A stretch of 21,828 nucleotides of DNA, from contig SDVU01000087.1 in NCBI GenBank assembly GCA_016256075.1, positions 1 to 21,828 on the forward strand. Direction: 5' to 3'. How positions within the stretch are numbered: position 1 is the first letter of the stretch; every line of letters starts with the position of its first letter. The notes beneath the pieces were generated by a model, which saw nothing but the letters and a program-made list of their open reading frames with translations, did not search any database and was not told the DNA's origin. Shown here in pieces: positions 8,930 to 16,727 of this stretch. Made by a program: the position numbers and the translations under genes. The stretch comes from Dictyocoela muelleri (Eukaryota > Microsporidia).

Positions 8930-9001
8930 TAAAGAAATATATCATAATTCTTTTAAACACTTTTATCTATCATTATTTTCTATACCCTTTCGATTTTTTA
9001 T
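8930..9001. repeat. Direct repeat (about 72 bp) right of element C
   Basis: Partner of 8131-8201: TAAAGAAATATATCATAATTC through CCCTTTCGATTTTTT. This copy is contiguous with the upstream part of transposase B, while the left copy is contiguous with its downstream tail. Confidence 0.8.
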
Positions 9002-10455
9002 CTAATTATTCCACAATTATTAAAAATTTCGATTGCTTGTGTATGAATACCTGTTATGCGATCAACGAAATTATACTTATATAAAACAGTGCCATATGTA
9101 AAACCATGTAAGTTTAGATTTCTATACGCAATATGGTCGTCAGCATAAATGATTCTGCCAGACTAAAACTAAAATGCATATTATTGGAAGTATAGTTGTT
9201 TGCATATTATCAGGTATTATTGTTGCAAATGCTCTGACAACCCATAATCATGTTCTATTATTCATAAAGCATCTTTTCTTTTTGTAGAAGAGTGGCCACG
9301 GTGATACTTAGATTATAATTAAACATTGTTTCATCAATTTGTACTATCTTACACAGGCCTCGTATTTTGCAATGAGAAAAACAGGTTTTGACATTTTTTT
9401 TATCAATGCATAAATTATTGATGAAATCATGTTATTTTTTATATCTATGACTCTTTTGATACAATGACGAGCTTTACGTGATGCATGTTTACAAATTACC
9501 TACAATATATACCTTATATTAACTCGAAATACGTCAAAAGGTGCCCCTTCTTATTGGTACGCATTTTTTAAATTTTGAACATTTTCTGTCGGTGCATATC
9601 CATGCAAATCCATGCATATGCATAATAGTCTTTTTGTACTTATTGGTAGACATGTATGAAGAACATCACTCACAATTTCTCTCTGAATGAATGAGACAGT
9701 ATTTACGAAAAAAAATCATAAGCATCACATAATCTGAAAACAGGGTTAATATTTCAATAGAATCAATCGAAAATATAAGGGCATATTTTTATTAAGATTT
9801 TTAGAGTTGTGTGGGTATAATAGGTATGATGACCTTGTGGGGATATAATAGGCATGATCCGAAAATTTTGAGGTATCCTCTATTGTTATGGTCTATGTTT
9901 TATTTTTCGGGCATCTTCCTCTGTGCGCCCTAACAGTGTGATAAAGGATTTTTTAATCAAAATGCGCAATTAAATCATGAAAACCAAGTTTAAATGGATT
10001 TTGCTCAAAAAAGATTCTATTCTTGAAACATAAAGTCAACTATTTTTGATACAGTATTCTTATTTGAACCTGTAATTACAATAATTTCCGAGCTGGGAAT
10101 AGGAAGTAGTAAGAGTAAAATCATTCTTAGAATTTTTCGGGTATCTAATCGGAATGTTTCAAAAATTATACTTGAAAAAACCGACTTCTTGGTTTGTTAA
10201 TGTTCGCAAGAGTAGTTTATACAACAAAATTATAATCTATTTGACTATATTCTTAGTTCTAAGAACTATTTCTGTGCGGCAAATAACATAATGCATCGTT
10301 TAACTCATTAAATTTTGTTCACAGAGCCAATTGTATAACATCATATCTGTTGATTAGGATAAAAAGTAGATAAAATCGTTCATTATTGGGTTTAATATAT
10401 TTTTTTATCAATCCTCTTATACCACCTCTCCGACGGGGGTATATTAGAATTGATC

Positions 10456-10698
10456 CAAAAATTAAAAATAAAAAAATATTCAGATTCGACTTTAAAAGCA
10501 GAGTTTTCCAAAATACTAGTTTTTTTTTGGTTTAGGTATTAATAAGTTTCGGAAATACTGAATAAATAATGATTTTTTTAAATTTAGAATTAAATAAAGA
10601 TTTATTTAAATTTATTAATTTAAATAATAATTTATCTAAATTTACTCATTAAATAAAAATTTATTTGATTTATCAATTTAAAATATAATTTATTTGAT
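10456..10698. other. AT-rich intergenic sequence downstream of the host gene
   Basis: Dominated by TTTATTTAAATTTATTAATT-like units repeated with variation from 10560 to 10690. It forms the 3' flank of the minus-strand gene. No other gene is visible. Confidence 0.6.
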
Positions 10699-11220
10699 TT
10701 ACTTATCCAAATAATAAATTGTCTTTAGTTCAGTTATTTTAAAATATAAATCATAATAAATCTCATACCTATCTTTTATAATGATGTTTCCGTCAAGATA
10801 CTCTGATAAACCACAATTAAGATCATTTACAAGAATGACGACATCAAATTTATAAAAATCGGAATAGATTGCAGAATTAGATCTGTAGATAAATATTCCC
10901 TTTTCTAATTTATCATTTAAAATATAAAAATTGGAATTATTGAAAAAATTAAATACATCATCAATCAAAAAGTATTTATCATTTTCATATTTTTCAAGGT
11001 TTATATTTCTATAATGAATTTTATTAGGTATATCTAAAGCTTTGTAATGTTCTTCGGTATCGTAAAATGTCAATATTTCAATATTTTTGTAGAATTTGCA
11101 GACATCTTTGATCAAAAAATCTACATTTGAAAAGCAATTTTCAATTATACATACCTTTTTATCCATTAAAAGCGGTACAATTTCTTCAATCATTATTTCC
11201 TTTTTATTAACTTGTTCCAT
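10699..11220 (-). CDS. Conserved-looking host protein of unknown function, possibly Elp6-like
   Basis: A 173-residue intact frame with no signal peptide or membrane segment, rich in Ile, Asn and Tyr as expected at this base composition. The strand/helix pattern suggests a RecA-like fold without a Walker A loop: KVCIIENCF (strand), IEILTFYDTEEHY, KYFLIDDVF (Walker-B position), GIFIYRSNSAIY, then FDVVILVNDLNCGLSEYLDG plus NIIIKDR and a last YFKITELKTIYYL strand. The order L..G.S..L.G.I.I then Y.FKI resembles my recollection of the C-terminus of Elongator subunit Elp6 (or its paralogue Elp5), but this protein is shorter than the roughly 270 residues of yeast and human Elp6. This is an inference from pattern, not a proven match. 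The start is set by the CCCC run right before the ATG. It is the only intact protein gene here and has no operon-like partner. Confidence 0.85.
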   Translation of the reverse strand: MEQVNKKEIMIEEIVPLLMDKKVCIIENCFSNVDFLIKDVCKFYKNIEILTFYDTEEHYKALDIPNKIHYRNINLEKYENDKYFLIDDVFNFFNNSNFYILNDKLEKGIFIYRSNSAIYSDFYKFDVVILVNDLNCGLSEYLDGNIIIKDRYEIYYDLYFKITELKTIYYLDK

Positions 11221-11228
11221 TGGGGTGC
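11221..11228 (-). promoter_or_regulatory. Microsporidia-type CCC start signal
   Basis: Read on the minus strand, GCACCCCA is followed directly by ATGGAACAAG. A CCC (or GGG) motif within a few bases of the start codon is a known microsporidian gene signal, found with very short 5' leaders. It supports this ATG over any later one and marks the gene as native. Confidence 0.7.
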
Positions 11229-11410
11229 TATTTTTTAATATTAAATATATTATTTAAAAATCTTATTTAAAATTTTTATTAAAAATCTTATTTAAAATTA
11301 TTATTTAAAATTATTATTTAAAAAATATTATTTAAAAATATTTATTTAAAAATATTATTTAAAAATATTTTGAAATTATTTGAATAATAAATTATTATTA
11401 AAAAATTTTT
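11229..11410. repeat. AT-rich tandem-like repeats upstream of the host gene
   Basis: About ten loosely repeated units of the type TTATTTAAAAATA (12-16 bp spacing) right behind the start signal. The simple sequence leaves no room for another gene and probably lies at or just beyond the promoter. Confidence 0.65.
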
Positions 11411-11507
11411 TTAGAAAAATTTGGGAAATAGCTGATGTTTAAATTTGACATTTATATACAATTTTACAATTAATCATAAAGAGAAATTTTATGAAGTAAT
11501 TCAGTTA

Positions 11508-11786
11508 CTAATTAATGCGATAAAAATATAAATTTATCATGAGGCTAAACTCAAAATAAATAATTAAAATGTCATATAAAGGCGAAGTTAAACCATCTCT
11601 ATGCTGTTTTTTATGTTTTAAGATCATTAAAATATTATATCTTCTCGAAAACCTCTTTTTGGGACGATAAACTCATTTTTTAACTAATAAGTTTGTAAGA
11701 TACTTACTCTGTTTATATCGGTCTTCTCTGGTACAGTTTAAATGATAAGATGTAAAATGTTGATAAAGGTATAAAATAAGAGTTTA
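11508..11786 (-). other. Possible decayed coding remnant, unknown
   Basis: One minus-strand frame is open for 36 codons, has one TGA, then stays open 55 codons to a stop at 11508-11510. It includes NCTREDRYKQSKYLTNLL and VYRPKKRFSRRYNILM, then HKKQHRDGLTSPLYD. The residue mix is less biased than chance frames nearby. I cannot assign it to a family. It may be the end of a lost gene, or chance. The rest of 11411-12043 shows nothing clear. Confidence 0.3.
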
Positions 11787-12043
11787 TTAAAAATATTGTG
11801 GACAATTTTTTTTTGATTATTCTAAAAGCTTTGAAAAAATAAAATCGTTTTACAGCCCTCAATAAATTTATTTTTCCTTCGTGAACTCAATAATTTCCTA
11901 ATATCATTACAGTTAGAATAAAGTCAATGTAATAAAACCCCGAGTTTTAAATGATTTATGTAGTTCTTTTGATGAGCCAGATATCAGTTGTTAACACTCG
12001 TAAATTAAACATTTAGGTATCTGGTATGAACTTGCTGGCGTCA

Positions 12044-12123
12044 CTTTAATAACTAAAATGGAATGACATTAAGCAACATATAAATGAAAATTAAGTATAA
12101 TACAGTTTTTCTAGTGTGTTATA
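12044..12123. repeat. 80-bp direct repeat, left of the MULE
   Basis: CTTTAATAACTAAAATGG through CTAGTGTGTTATA. The copy at 13634-13713 differs at only two positions (AAGCAAC/AAACAAC and TACAG/TATAG). The similarity starts and stops abruptly at both ends. Confidence 0.95.
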
Positions 12124-12126
12124 CGT

Positions 12127-13630
12127 TAGCCGACGTTTTCTCCGAGATGAAAATGAAAAAATAGTAAAAAAAACACCCCATAAAATGGAAAATAAAAATT
12201 TGAAAAATAATATTTTATTAAGTAAAAAAGGTATAAAAAAAATTGTATTTGAGGGATATATGTATAATTATACAAAGATGAGAAAAGATGAAATGGTTTA
12301 GAGATGTAACAAAATATGATGTACATCGAGACTCTATACATCTTATGAATATAATATTGTATCCTTAACTGAACATAATTATCAATCAAATGATATAAAA
12401 AATGCATATGTGATTTTTATGGATGCATTGAAAAGGAATGTCTTTTAAATAATGAAAGCGAACGTAATTTAATTTGCATAATGTTGAAAAAATACAGCGT
12501 TCAAGACGAAATACATTATAATTATGAATCTGTAAACGACTTGATCAAGAGATATAGGAAAAAAAAATAATTTTACTTTTGATAAAACTTATGATATTCC
12601 CTTAGAAATAACAAAAACATAAACCAAAAATGAAGATTTTTTATTGTATGATAGTGGCATGGGAGATGAAGATAGAATAATTATATTAGGAACCAAATCA
12701 AATATTCTTCACTGAGTTATAATAAAATTTGGCTTGGAGACGGAACATTTAAATCCAGTCCTGGAAGTTTTGAGCAGTTGTACACAATACAATGTAAAAT
12801 ACGGTGAAAATATCTTCCTCTTCTATATTGTTTTATGAAAAGGAAAAACATTCATCTTTATAACAAGCTGTTTACCTTTTTAAAAGAAGGGAAAAATTAA
12901 CTGGTCCTGAACATATAATTTTTGATTTTGAATATTCTAGTTAGGCATCATTCAAAAGAGTATTTACAAATGCTCAACAACATGGATGTAACTTTCATTT
13001 AGGACAGATTGTCTGGAGATATGTTCAGAAATCTAGATTTTCAATACTCTATCTCTCGAACATGAGCTTCAAAACAAATATTAAAATGATATTGGCGCTT
13101 TCATTCGTTCCAGAAGAAAAGGTAGAATATGAAGCATCTAAGCTTTCATCATATTTTGCTGAAAATAACGCTATTGGGGCAGAATCAATATTATTATGGT
13201 TTACCGCTTAATATATTAATAATCGCCATCAAGGCTTCACAAATAGAAACATTTCATTTCGGAATGTATATATGAGAACAATTAAAAAAATTCATCGGAC
13301 AACTAATAGCTTAGAAGGTTTTCATAGGCATCTTAACTCTCTTATTAATATAAAACAACAAAGCATTCTTAAAATAGGAATGGAATTAGTCAAAGAACAG
13401 GCTATGTCAGATAATCATCTTCTGCAGTCTCTTTATAATGTAAATGATATTATAAAAGAAGATAAAATATTAATTGTCGTCGAAAAATACAAAGAGTATT
13501 ATCATATTGAATATATTAAAGCTATTGCATTCAACTTTTCGTGGAAATTGAATTAAAAACGTTTTTTTTTATTATTTTTTTAATTTAGATTTAATTTTTT
13601 TTTTATTTTCCAGAGCGAAAACGTCGGCTA
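12127..13630 (+). mobile_element. MULE (Mutator-like) DNA transposon, decayed
   Basis: 1504 bp bounded by exact 14-bp terminal inverted repeats TAGCCGACGTTTTC. It holds one transposase-coding region in the plus direction that fills most of the element. Terminal repeats this short are at the low end for Mutator-like elements. It lies between two 80-bp direct repeats, with three bases (CGT at the left, GCC at the right) between repeat and TIR. The usual 8-10 bp MULE duplication is not seen inside those repeats. Confidence 0.9.
12185..13556 (+). pseudogene. MULE transposase with N-terminal FLYWCH zinc finger, broken
   Basis: The best start is the ATG at 12185 (MENKNLKNN), five bases after CACCCC. 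A FLYWCH-type finger follows at about 12240-12390: IVFEGYMYNYTKM, then RCN..., C.SRLYTSYE, EHNY; the tryptophan expected before RC is a TAG here. The MULE DDE domain follows in pieces: FLLYDSGMGDEDRIIILGT, WLGDGTFKSSPGSF with the first Asp, FDFEYS with the second Asp, CNFHLGQIVWRYVQ, and TTNSLEGFHRHLN with the catalytic Glu. The last 95 codons to 13556 are fully open. About four stops and several frameshifts interrupt the rest. All three acidic residues survive, which points to fairly recent decay. Confidence 0.9.
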
Positions 13631-13633
13631 GCC

Positions 13634-13713
13634 CTTTAATAACTAAAATGGAATGACATTAAACAACATATAAATGAAAATTAAGTATAATATAGTTTTT
13701 CTAGTGTGTTATA
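13634..13713. repeat. 80-bp direct repeat, right of the MULE
   Basis: Copy of 12044-12123 with two substitutions and no gaps. It is followed by unrelated sequence ACTGATAAAGAC. Confidence 0.95.
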
Positions 13714-13761
13714 ACTGATAAAGACTTGTTCTAATACTACAATAAATAATAAGAAATGGCT

Positions 13762-13851
13762 CGTCATAGTTTCGCTAGCTAAACTATGACAGTTAACATA
13801 AATTCAAATCAATGTTACTTTTCATCGTTACGCCTAGGCGAAACTATGACG
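13762..13851. repeat. 90-bp inverted-repeat unit, CGTCATAGTTTCGC ends
   Basis: CGTCATAGTTTCGC at 13762-13775 matches GCGAAACTATGACG at 13838-13851 exactly in reverse. A third copy of AAACTATGAC at 13781-13790 makes a tight 10-bp hairpin with the left end. A very small MITE or a protein-binding palindrome cluster; the family is unknown. 13852-13994 beyond it is plain AT-rich DNA. Confidence 0.75.
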
Positions 13852-13994
13852 TCATTTTTCAAATCTCTCTTAAAACAACTGGCAATTTTTTTCATTTGTT
13901 TAAAAATTATGTAAAAAAAATTAAAAATTTAAATATCAAAAAGTGGTATTATACTATTTTTTTAAATTATATATTCAAATAAAATTACATTTAT

Positions 13995-14267
13995 TCATTT
14001 ATGAAAAATAATAATTCTATTTGAAAGCTTAAAATAAGCTTGTAATTCTAAAACTTCATAAATACTAACCAATTTGTAGAGACACCCATCTTTTTTTAAA
14101 TTTGGATTCTGAAAATTTATTAAATTCCCATTCATTACTTTTAATAAATCTACTCTTATGCTCTCCTCAATGTTACAAATTAAGGTACTAACATGCTTAT
14201 GGGACGCCAGGAAATTTAAGATGGCAAGAAACTGTAAATCAAAATGATATACTAAATTAATTGTTGT
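13995..14267 (-). other. 90-codon open stretch, probable gene fragment
   Basis: The minus strand is free of stops for 90 codons, ending in a TGA at 13995-13997. It includes KHVSTLICNIEESIRVDLLK, VMNGNLINFQNPNLKKDG and CLYKLVSIYEVLELQAY. The only in-frame ATG (in VMNG) would give 46 residues, so the start is missing. The upstream third lies inside the arm of the MITE at 14201-14459, which suggests that the MITE cut the gene. I do not recognise the family. Stretches this long without a stop are unlikely by chance at this A+T content. Confidence 0.45.
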
Positions 14268-14459
14268 TTAATAATCCTAGAGAATTTTTCTAAAATTAGT
14301 CAAATATTTATACATTTTCTTAATTTGGATTTGCCAAATTAGGAAAGTATAAATATTTGACTAATTTTAGAAAAATGCTCCTGGATTATTAAAAAACAGA
14401 TAATTTAGTATATATTTTTGATTTACAGTTTCTTGCCATCTTAAATTTCCTGGCGTCCC
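14201..14459. mobile_element. 259-bp near-palindromic MITE
   Basis: Starts GGGACGCCAGGAAATTTAAG and ends with the exact reverse; the perfect terminal match runs about 43 bp. The inner arms also match (GTCAAATATTTATAC and its inverse), leaving a loop of only about 25 bases. Flanks GCTTAT and TAAAGC are near reverse complements of each other, so the inverted repeat may extend a few bases further. No direct target duplication is visible. No coding capacity. Confidence 0.85.
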
Positions 14460-14653
14460 TAAAGCGGTTTACATGGTAAACGCCTACTTAAAAGAAATTA
14501 TATTGCAATTACTTATTTAATCTATTTAAATAAGAAAGATTATGATAAAAAATATAGGTATTTAATTGCACACATCATTTTAGACAATGATTATATCTTA
14601 TGAACATTTATATCCACTGTTTAAAATAATGTGAGAATTACAAATATGTTGTC

Positions 14654-14745
14654 TCGCGCGAAGCGCGACCATTTTTGATTTTTTTTAAATTTTATAAATA
14701 AATTAAATAATTTGATTCTAGTGGATTCGAACCTTCGAACCCGTG
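14654..14745 (-). other. GC-rich hairpin plus B-box-like sequence
   Basis: TCGCGC-GAA-GCGCGA is a perfect 6-bp hairpin (14654-14668). About 55 bp away, read on the minus strand, are CGGGTTCGAA and GGTTCGAATCC, a perfect B box. The order (tRNA-like 3' part, A/T spacer, GC-rich block) matches the arms of the fold-back element at 5345-6355, so this is probably a third, truncated member of that family. No A box or cloverleaf is present. 14460-14650 shows nothing else. Confidence 0.5.
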
Positions 14746-14771
14746 ACATTTCTACACAAAATTTATTCTAC

Positions 14772-14996
14772 TGTTGTAACAAATAATGTCCCCCTGCAAA
14801 TAATGCCCCCTATTAAATTAAATTAAAAATTAAAAAAAATCAATTTTTTATAATAAATTTTTATTACTAATGTCGTGTCAAATAATGCCCCCATTTATTT
14901 GTTATACAAAAATTCATTTTTTGATAATAAATTTTATTAATACGAACATCAGAAATAAAAATCAGCAAATTATGCCCACCTATTTTTTTAATTTAA
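14772..14996 (+). repeat. Left TIR of the integrase element
   Basis: Carries four copies of an AAATAATGYCCCC-type motif (near 14780, 14797, 14879 and 14967), spaced by AT-rich sequence. They are candidate binding sites for the element's own integrase. Confidence 0.85.
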
Positions 14997-15084
14997 AAAA
15001 CTTAATTTTATTTTTTATTCAATTATATATAATAATTTTTGTATTTTTTAGAATATATTTTTAAAATTTTTATTAGCAAAGCCT

Positions 15085-16283
15085 ATGACAAAAACTTTTA
15101 AAATACAAAACGAGACCGAAAAAAACAATATGATAATTTATTTGTCAACAAAAAAATACCCGCCAACTTTTTATAAAGAAGAAAAAAAGGCTTTAAAAAG
15201 GAAATCAAAATCTTTTAAATTGAGAAATAGTCAGTTATATTTATGCGAAAATGGTGTAGAAAAGAAATATATTTGTGATTATGAATTAGAAGAAAAGAAA
15301 AAAAATTATATTAGCTTCTCATAATCAAGACCATGCACGAATAAGGGCGACTTACGAAAGATTAAAATGCACCTTTTATGGTATAAAAATTGAAGATGTG
15401 TCCTTAATCTTGAAAAATTGTGAGAATTGTATAAGAGAGAGACCCCCTATTATTAATACTGGTATCTCACCAATACTTCCATTATTTCCGAGAGAGAGAT
15501 TAATTGTGGATACAATCGACATGAGATTATATAGTGAACATAATAAAAATTATAAGTATATTTTTACTTTTAATGATTCATTTACAAAGTTCAGGTGGGC
15601 TTATAAATCGAAGAGAAAAGATTCATAATCATTTTCTAAAATCTTGTTAAAACATTTTTATTCTGAAGGTCTATGGTCAAAATTTCATAGTGATAATGGA
15701 ACTGAGTTTGTTAATTCAAAGGTAAATGAAATATTAAGTAAATTCAATATTGAATCTGTGCACGGATTGCCTTATCATCTGCAATAACAAGGCCAAATCG
15801 AACGCTTTAACCGAACTATTAAAGAAAGACTTAGAAAAAGCATGCCAATAAATCAATTCAACTGGGAATCACGTCTTGACAATATAATATTTCAATATAA
15901 TAATACGAAACATAGAGCAACTCATTGCAAACCATTTATTCTATTTAAAGGTTTTGATATCAATATTTCTTCCGGAGTATTATATAATACCGAAAATAAT
16001 ATACAATCTGTGAAATTGCGATTGATGGAATATGTTGATAGTTATAGGCGTGAGTACAATATTCGACAATTCGATAATATAATGCTAGGATCAAAAGTTT
16101 TAGTTGCAAAACCTTATTCATTAAACAATTCGAGAAAAAAGAAAACACGTATTTGAATCTTTATATTACCCAGAACATTACTTGGTTGTGGATTTTGAAG
16201 AGTATAATGTTAAAATTCAAAACATAGCTTCAGGTGAAATTAAGATAGTTAATCGCAGATTCTTGAAATTGCTTCAAAATTAA
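15085..16283 (+). pseudogene. Retroviral-like integrase, fossil
   Basis: A region of about 1.2 kb that fills the front half of the element. Recognisable parts: a basic N-terminal stretch (15085-15320); a His/Cys zinc-binding region ending in CENC near 15425; the DDE catalytic core, with VDTIDMR and FTFNDSFTKFRWAY (15510-15605), FHSDNGTEFVN (around 15695) and QIERFNRTIKERL (around 15795-15835); and a C-terminal tail with LVVDFEEYNVKIQN (about 16180-16220). The core resembles the integrases of Gypsy-like and Ginger elements, where the enzyme joins element ends to target DNA. It is broken in several places and cannot make an active protein as it stands. Confidence 0.8.
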
Positions 16284-16727
16284 TTTTTTTTAATATTTAT
16301 AATAATTTTAAAAATTTAACAATTTAACAATTTTTAAATATAATTTTTTTTTAAATATTTGTTTTTAATAAAGTACATAATCAACAAAGATTAAAATAAA
16401 TAGAAATCTACTAGTGAAATTGTATTTTATGTTAAAATATTATTAAAAATATGAAATATCGATTTTATGTAGACTTTAAGTTTTAAGGCGTTAATAGTTT
16501 TTTTTGTTTGGTTATAATAAATATTTTTTTAAACATAAATGACGTATATTTTTTTTATTAAATTACTAGTGTTTTACACTTTATTGAATTGGTTTAAAAA
16601 ATACATGAAGCATTTCAATCATTTATATTTTTCATTTTGATAATAAAAAATATTATTGCGATATTCTTTAGAAATGTATTTGTTTATTTAAATAAGATAA
16701 ATAAATTTTATTAATAATTAATTTTAT
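16284..16727. other. Non-coding filler inside the integrase element
   Basis: About 440 bp of AT-rich DNA between the integrase end and the right TIR. No open frame with a motif and no inverted repeat. It may hold the 3' untranslated part of the integrase unit. Confidence 0.5.

Larger units (their letters stand above)
8081..9735 (-). pseudogene. ISXO2-like transposase of element B, split by element C
   Basis: The minus-strand frame begins near 9735 (MLMIFFRKYCLIHSERNCE) and shows the family zinc-ribbon region (ICTDRKCSKFKKC, then VPIRRGTFF), KIVQIDETMF with the first catalytic Asp-Glu, a TKRKDALCIIE strand, GRIIYADDHIAYRNL with the second Asp, and YNFVDRITGIHTQAIE with the His and likely third acidic residue. 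Element C then intervenes. Past it the C-terminal end reads NDRYVLLKELCYIFFKS...ILKVN with a stop at 8081-8083. The first part of that tail occurs twice, once on each side of C. The catalytic residues are largely retained, but frameshifts and stops make it non-functional. Confidence 0.75.
7880..9870 (-). mobile_element. ISXO2/Merlin-type transposon B, nested in A
   Basis: The ends share GGATCATGCCTATTATAT followed by CCC-rich sequence (7887 onward, and 9860 backward). Both ends carry a second CCTATTATA-type module: inverted at the left, direct at the right. The end sequence is clearly related to that of A (ATCAATCCTATTATACC), so a relative inserted into its own kind. The junctions TAGAGGGAT and TTGAGGTAT may be a decayed 9-bp duplication, in keeping with the 8-9 bp of the Merlin family. 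The exact limits are uncertain by about ten bases. Confidence 0.75.
7550..10383 (-). pseudogene. ISXO2-like transposase of element A, interrupted and decayed
   Basis: The ATG at 10383-10381 (MNDFIYFLS) follows AAACCC by five bases, a start context like that of the host gene. Right of the insertion are pieces such as YNWLCEQNLM, VITGSNKNTVSKIVDFMFQE (the helix region before the catalytic core) and HTVRAHRGRCPKNKT, ending in ITIEDTS. The frame resumes left of the insertion with SVGYAEIVPSLDANALLPII, then IIYTDD.FAY with the second catalytic Asp and HTQNVESSNNKLK. The break falls inside one beta-strand segment, which pins down the insertion point of B. Apart from the insertion there are several stops and frameshifts. 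Confidence 0.75.
7381..10455 (-). mobile_element. ISXO2/Merlin-type transposon A, split by element B
   Basis: The left end reads ATCAATCCTATTATACCTCC and the right end, on the other strand, ATCAATTCTAATATACCCCC; each end holds a second CTATTATACC-like module within about 50 bp. Outside the inserted element B it carries one ISXO2-type transposase on the minus strand: the N-terminal half lies right of B and the C-terminal half left of it. Without B the element would be about 1.1 kb, the same size as the other ISXO2 elements here. No clear outer target duplication was found. Confidence 0.7.

Noticed and set aside
12126-12407. 93-codon minus-strand frame within the MULE
   Set aside because: Starts in the TIR and is antisense to the FLYWCH region; Phe/Tyr-rich low complexity.
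14870-15064. 64-codon frame within the left TIR of the integrase element
   Set aside because: Lies within and just inside the terminal repeat; hydrophobic low complexity with no motif.
15960-16148. 62-codon minus-strand frame
   Set aside because: Antisense to the fossil integrase region.
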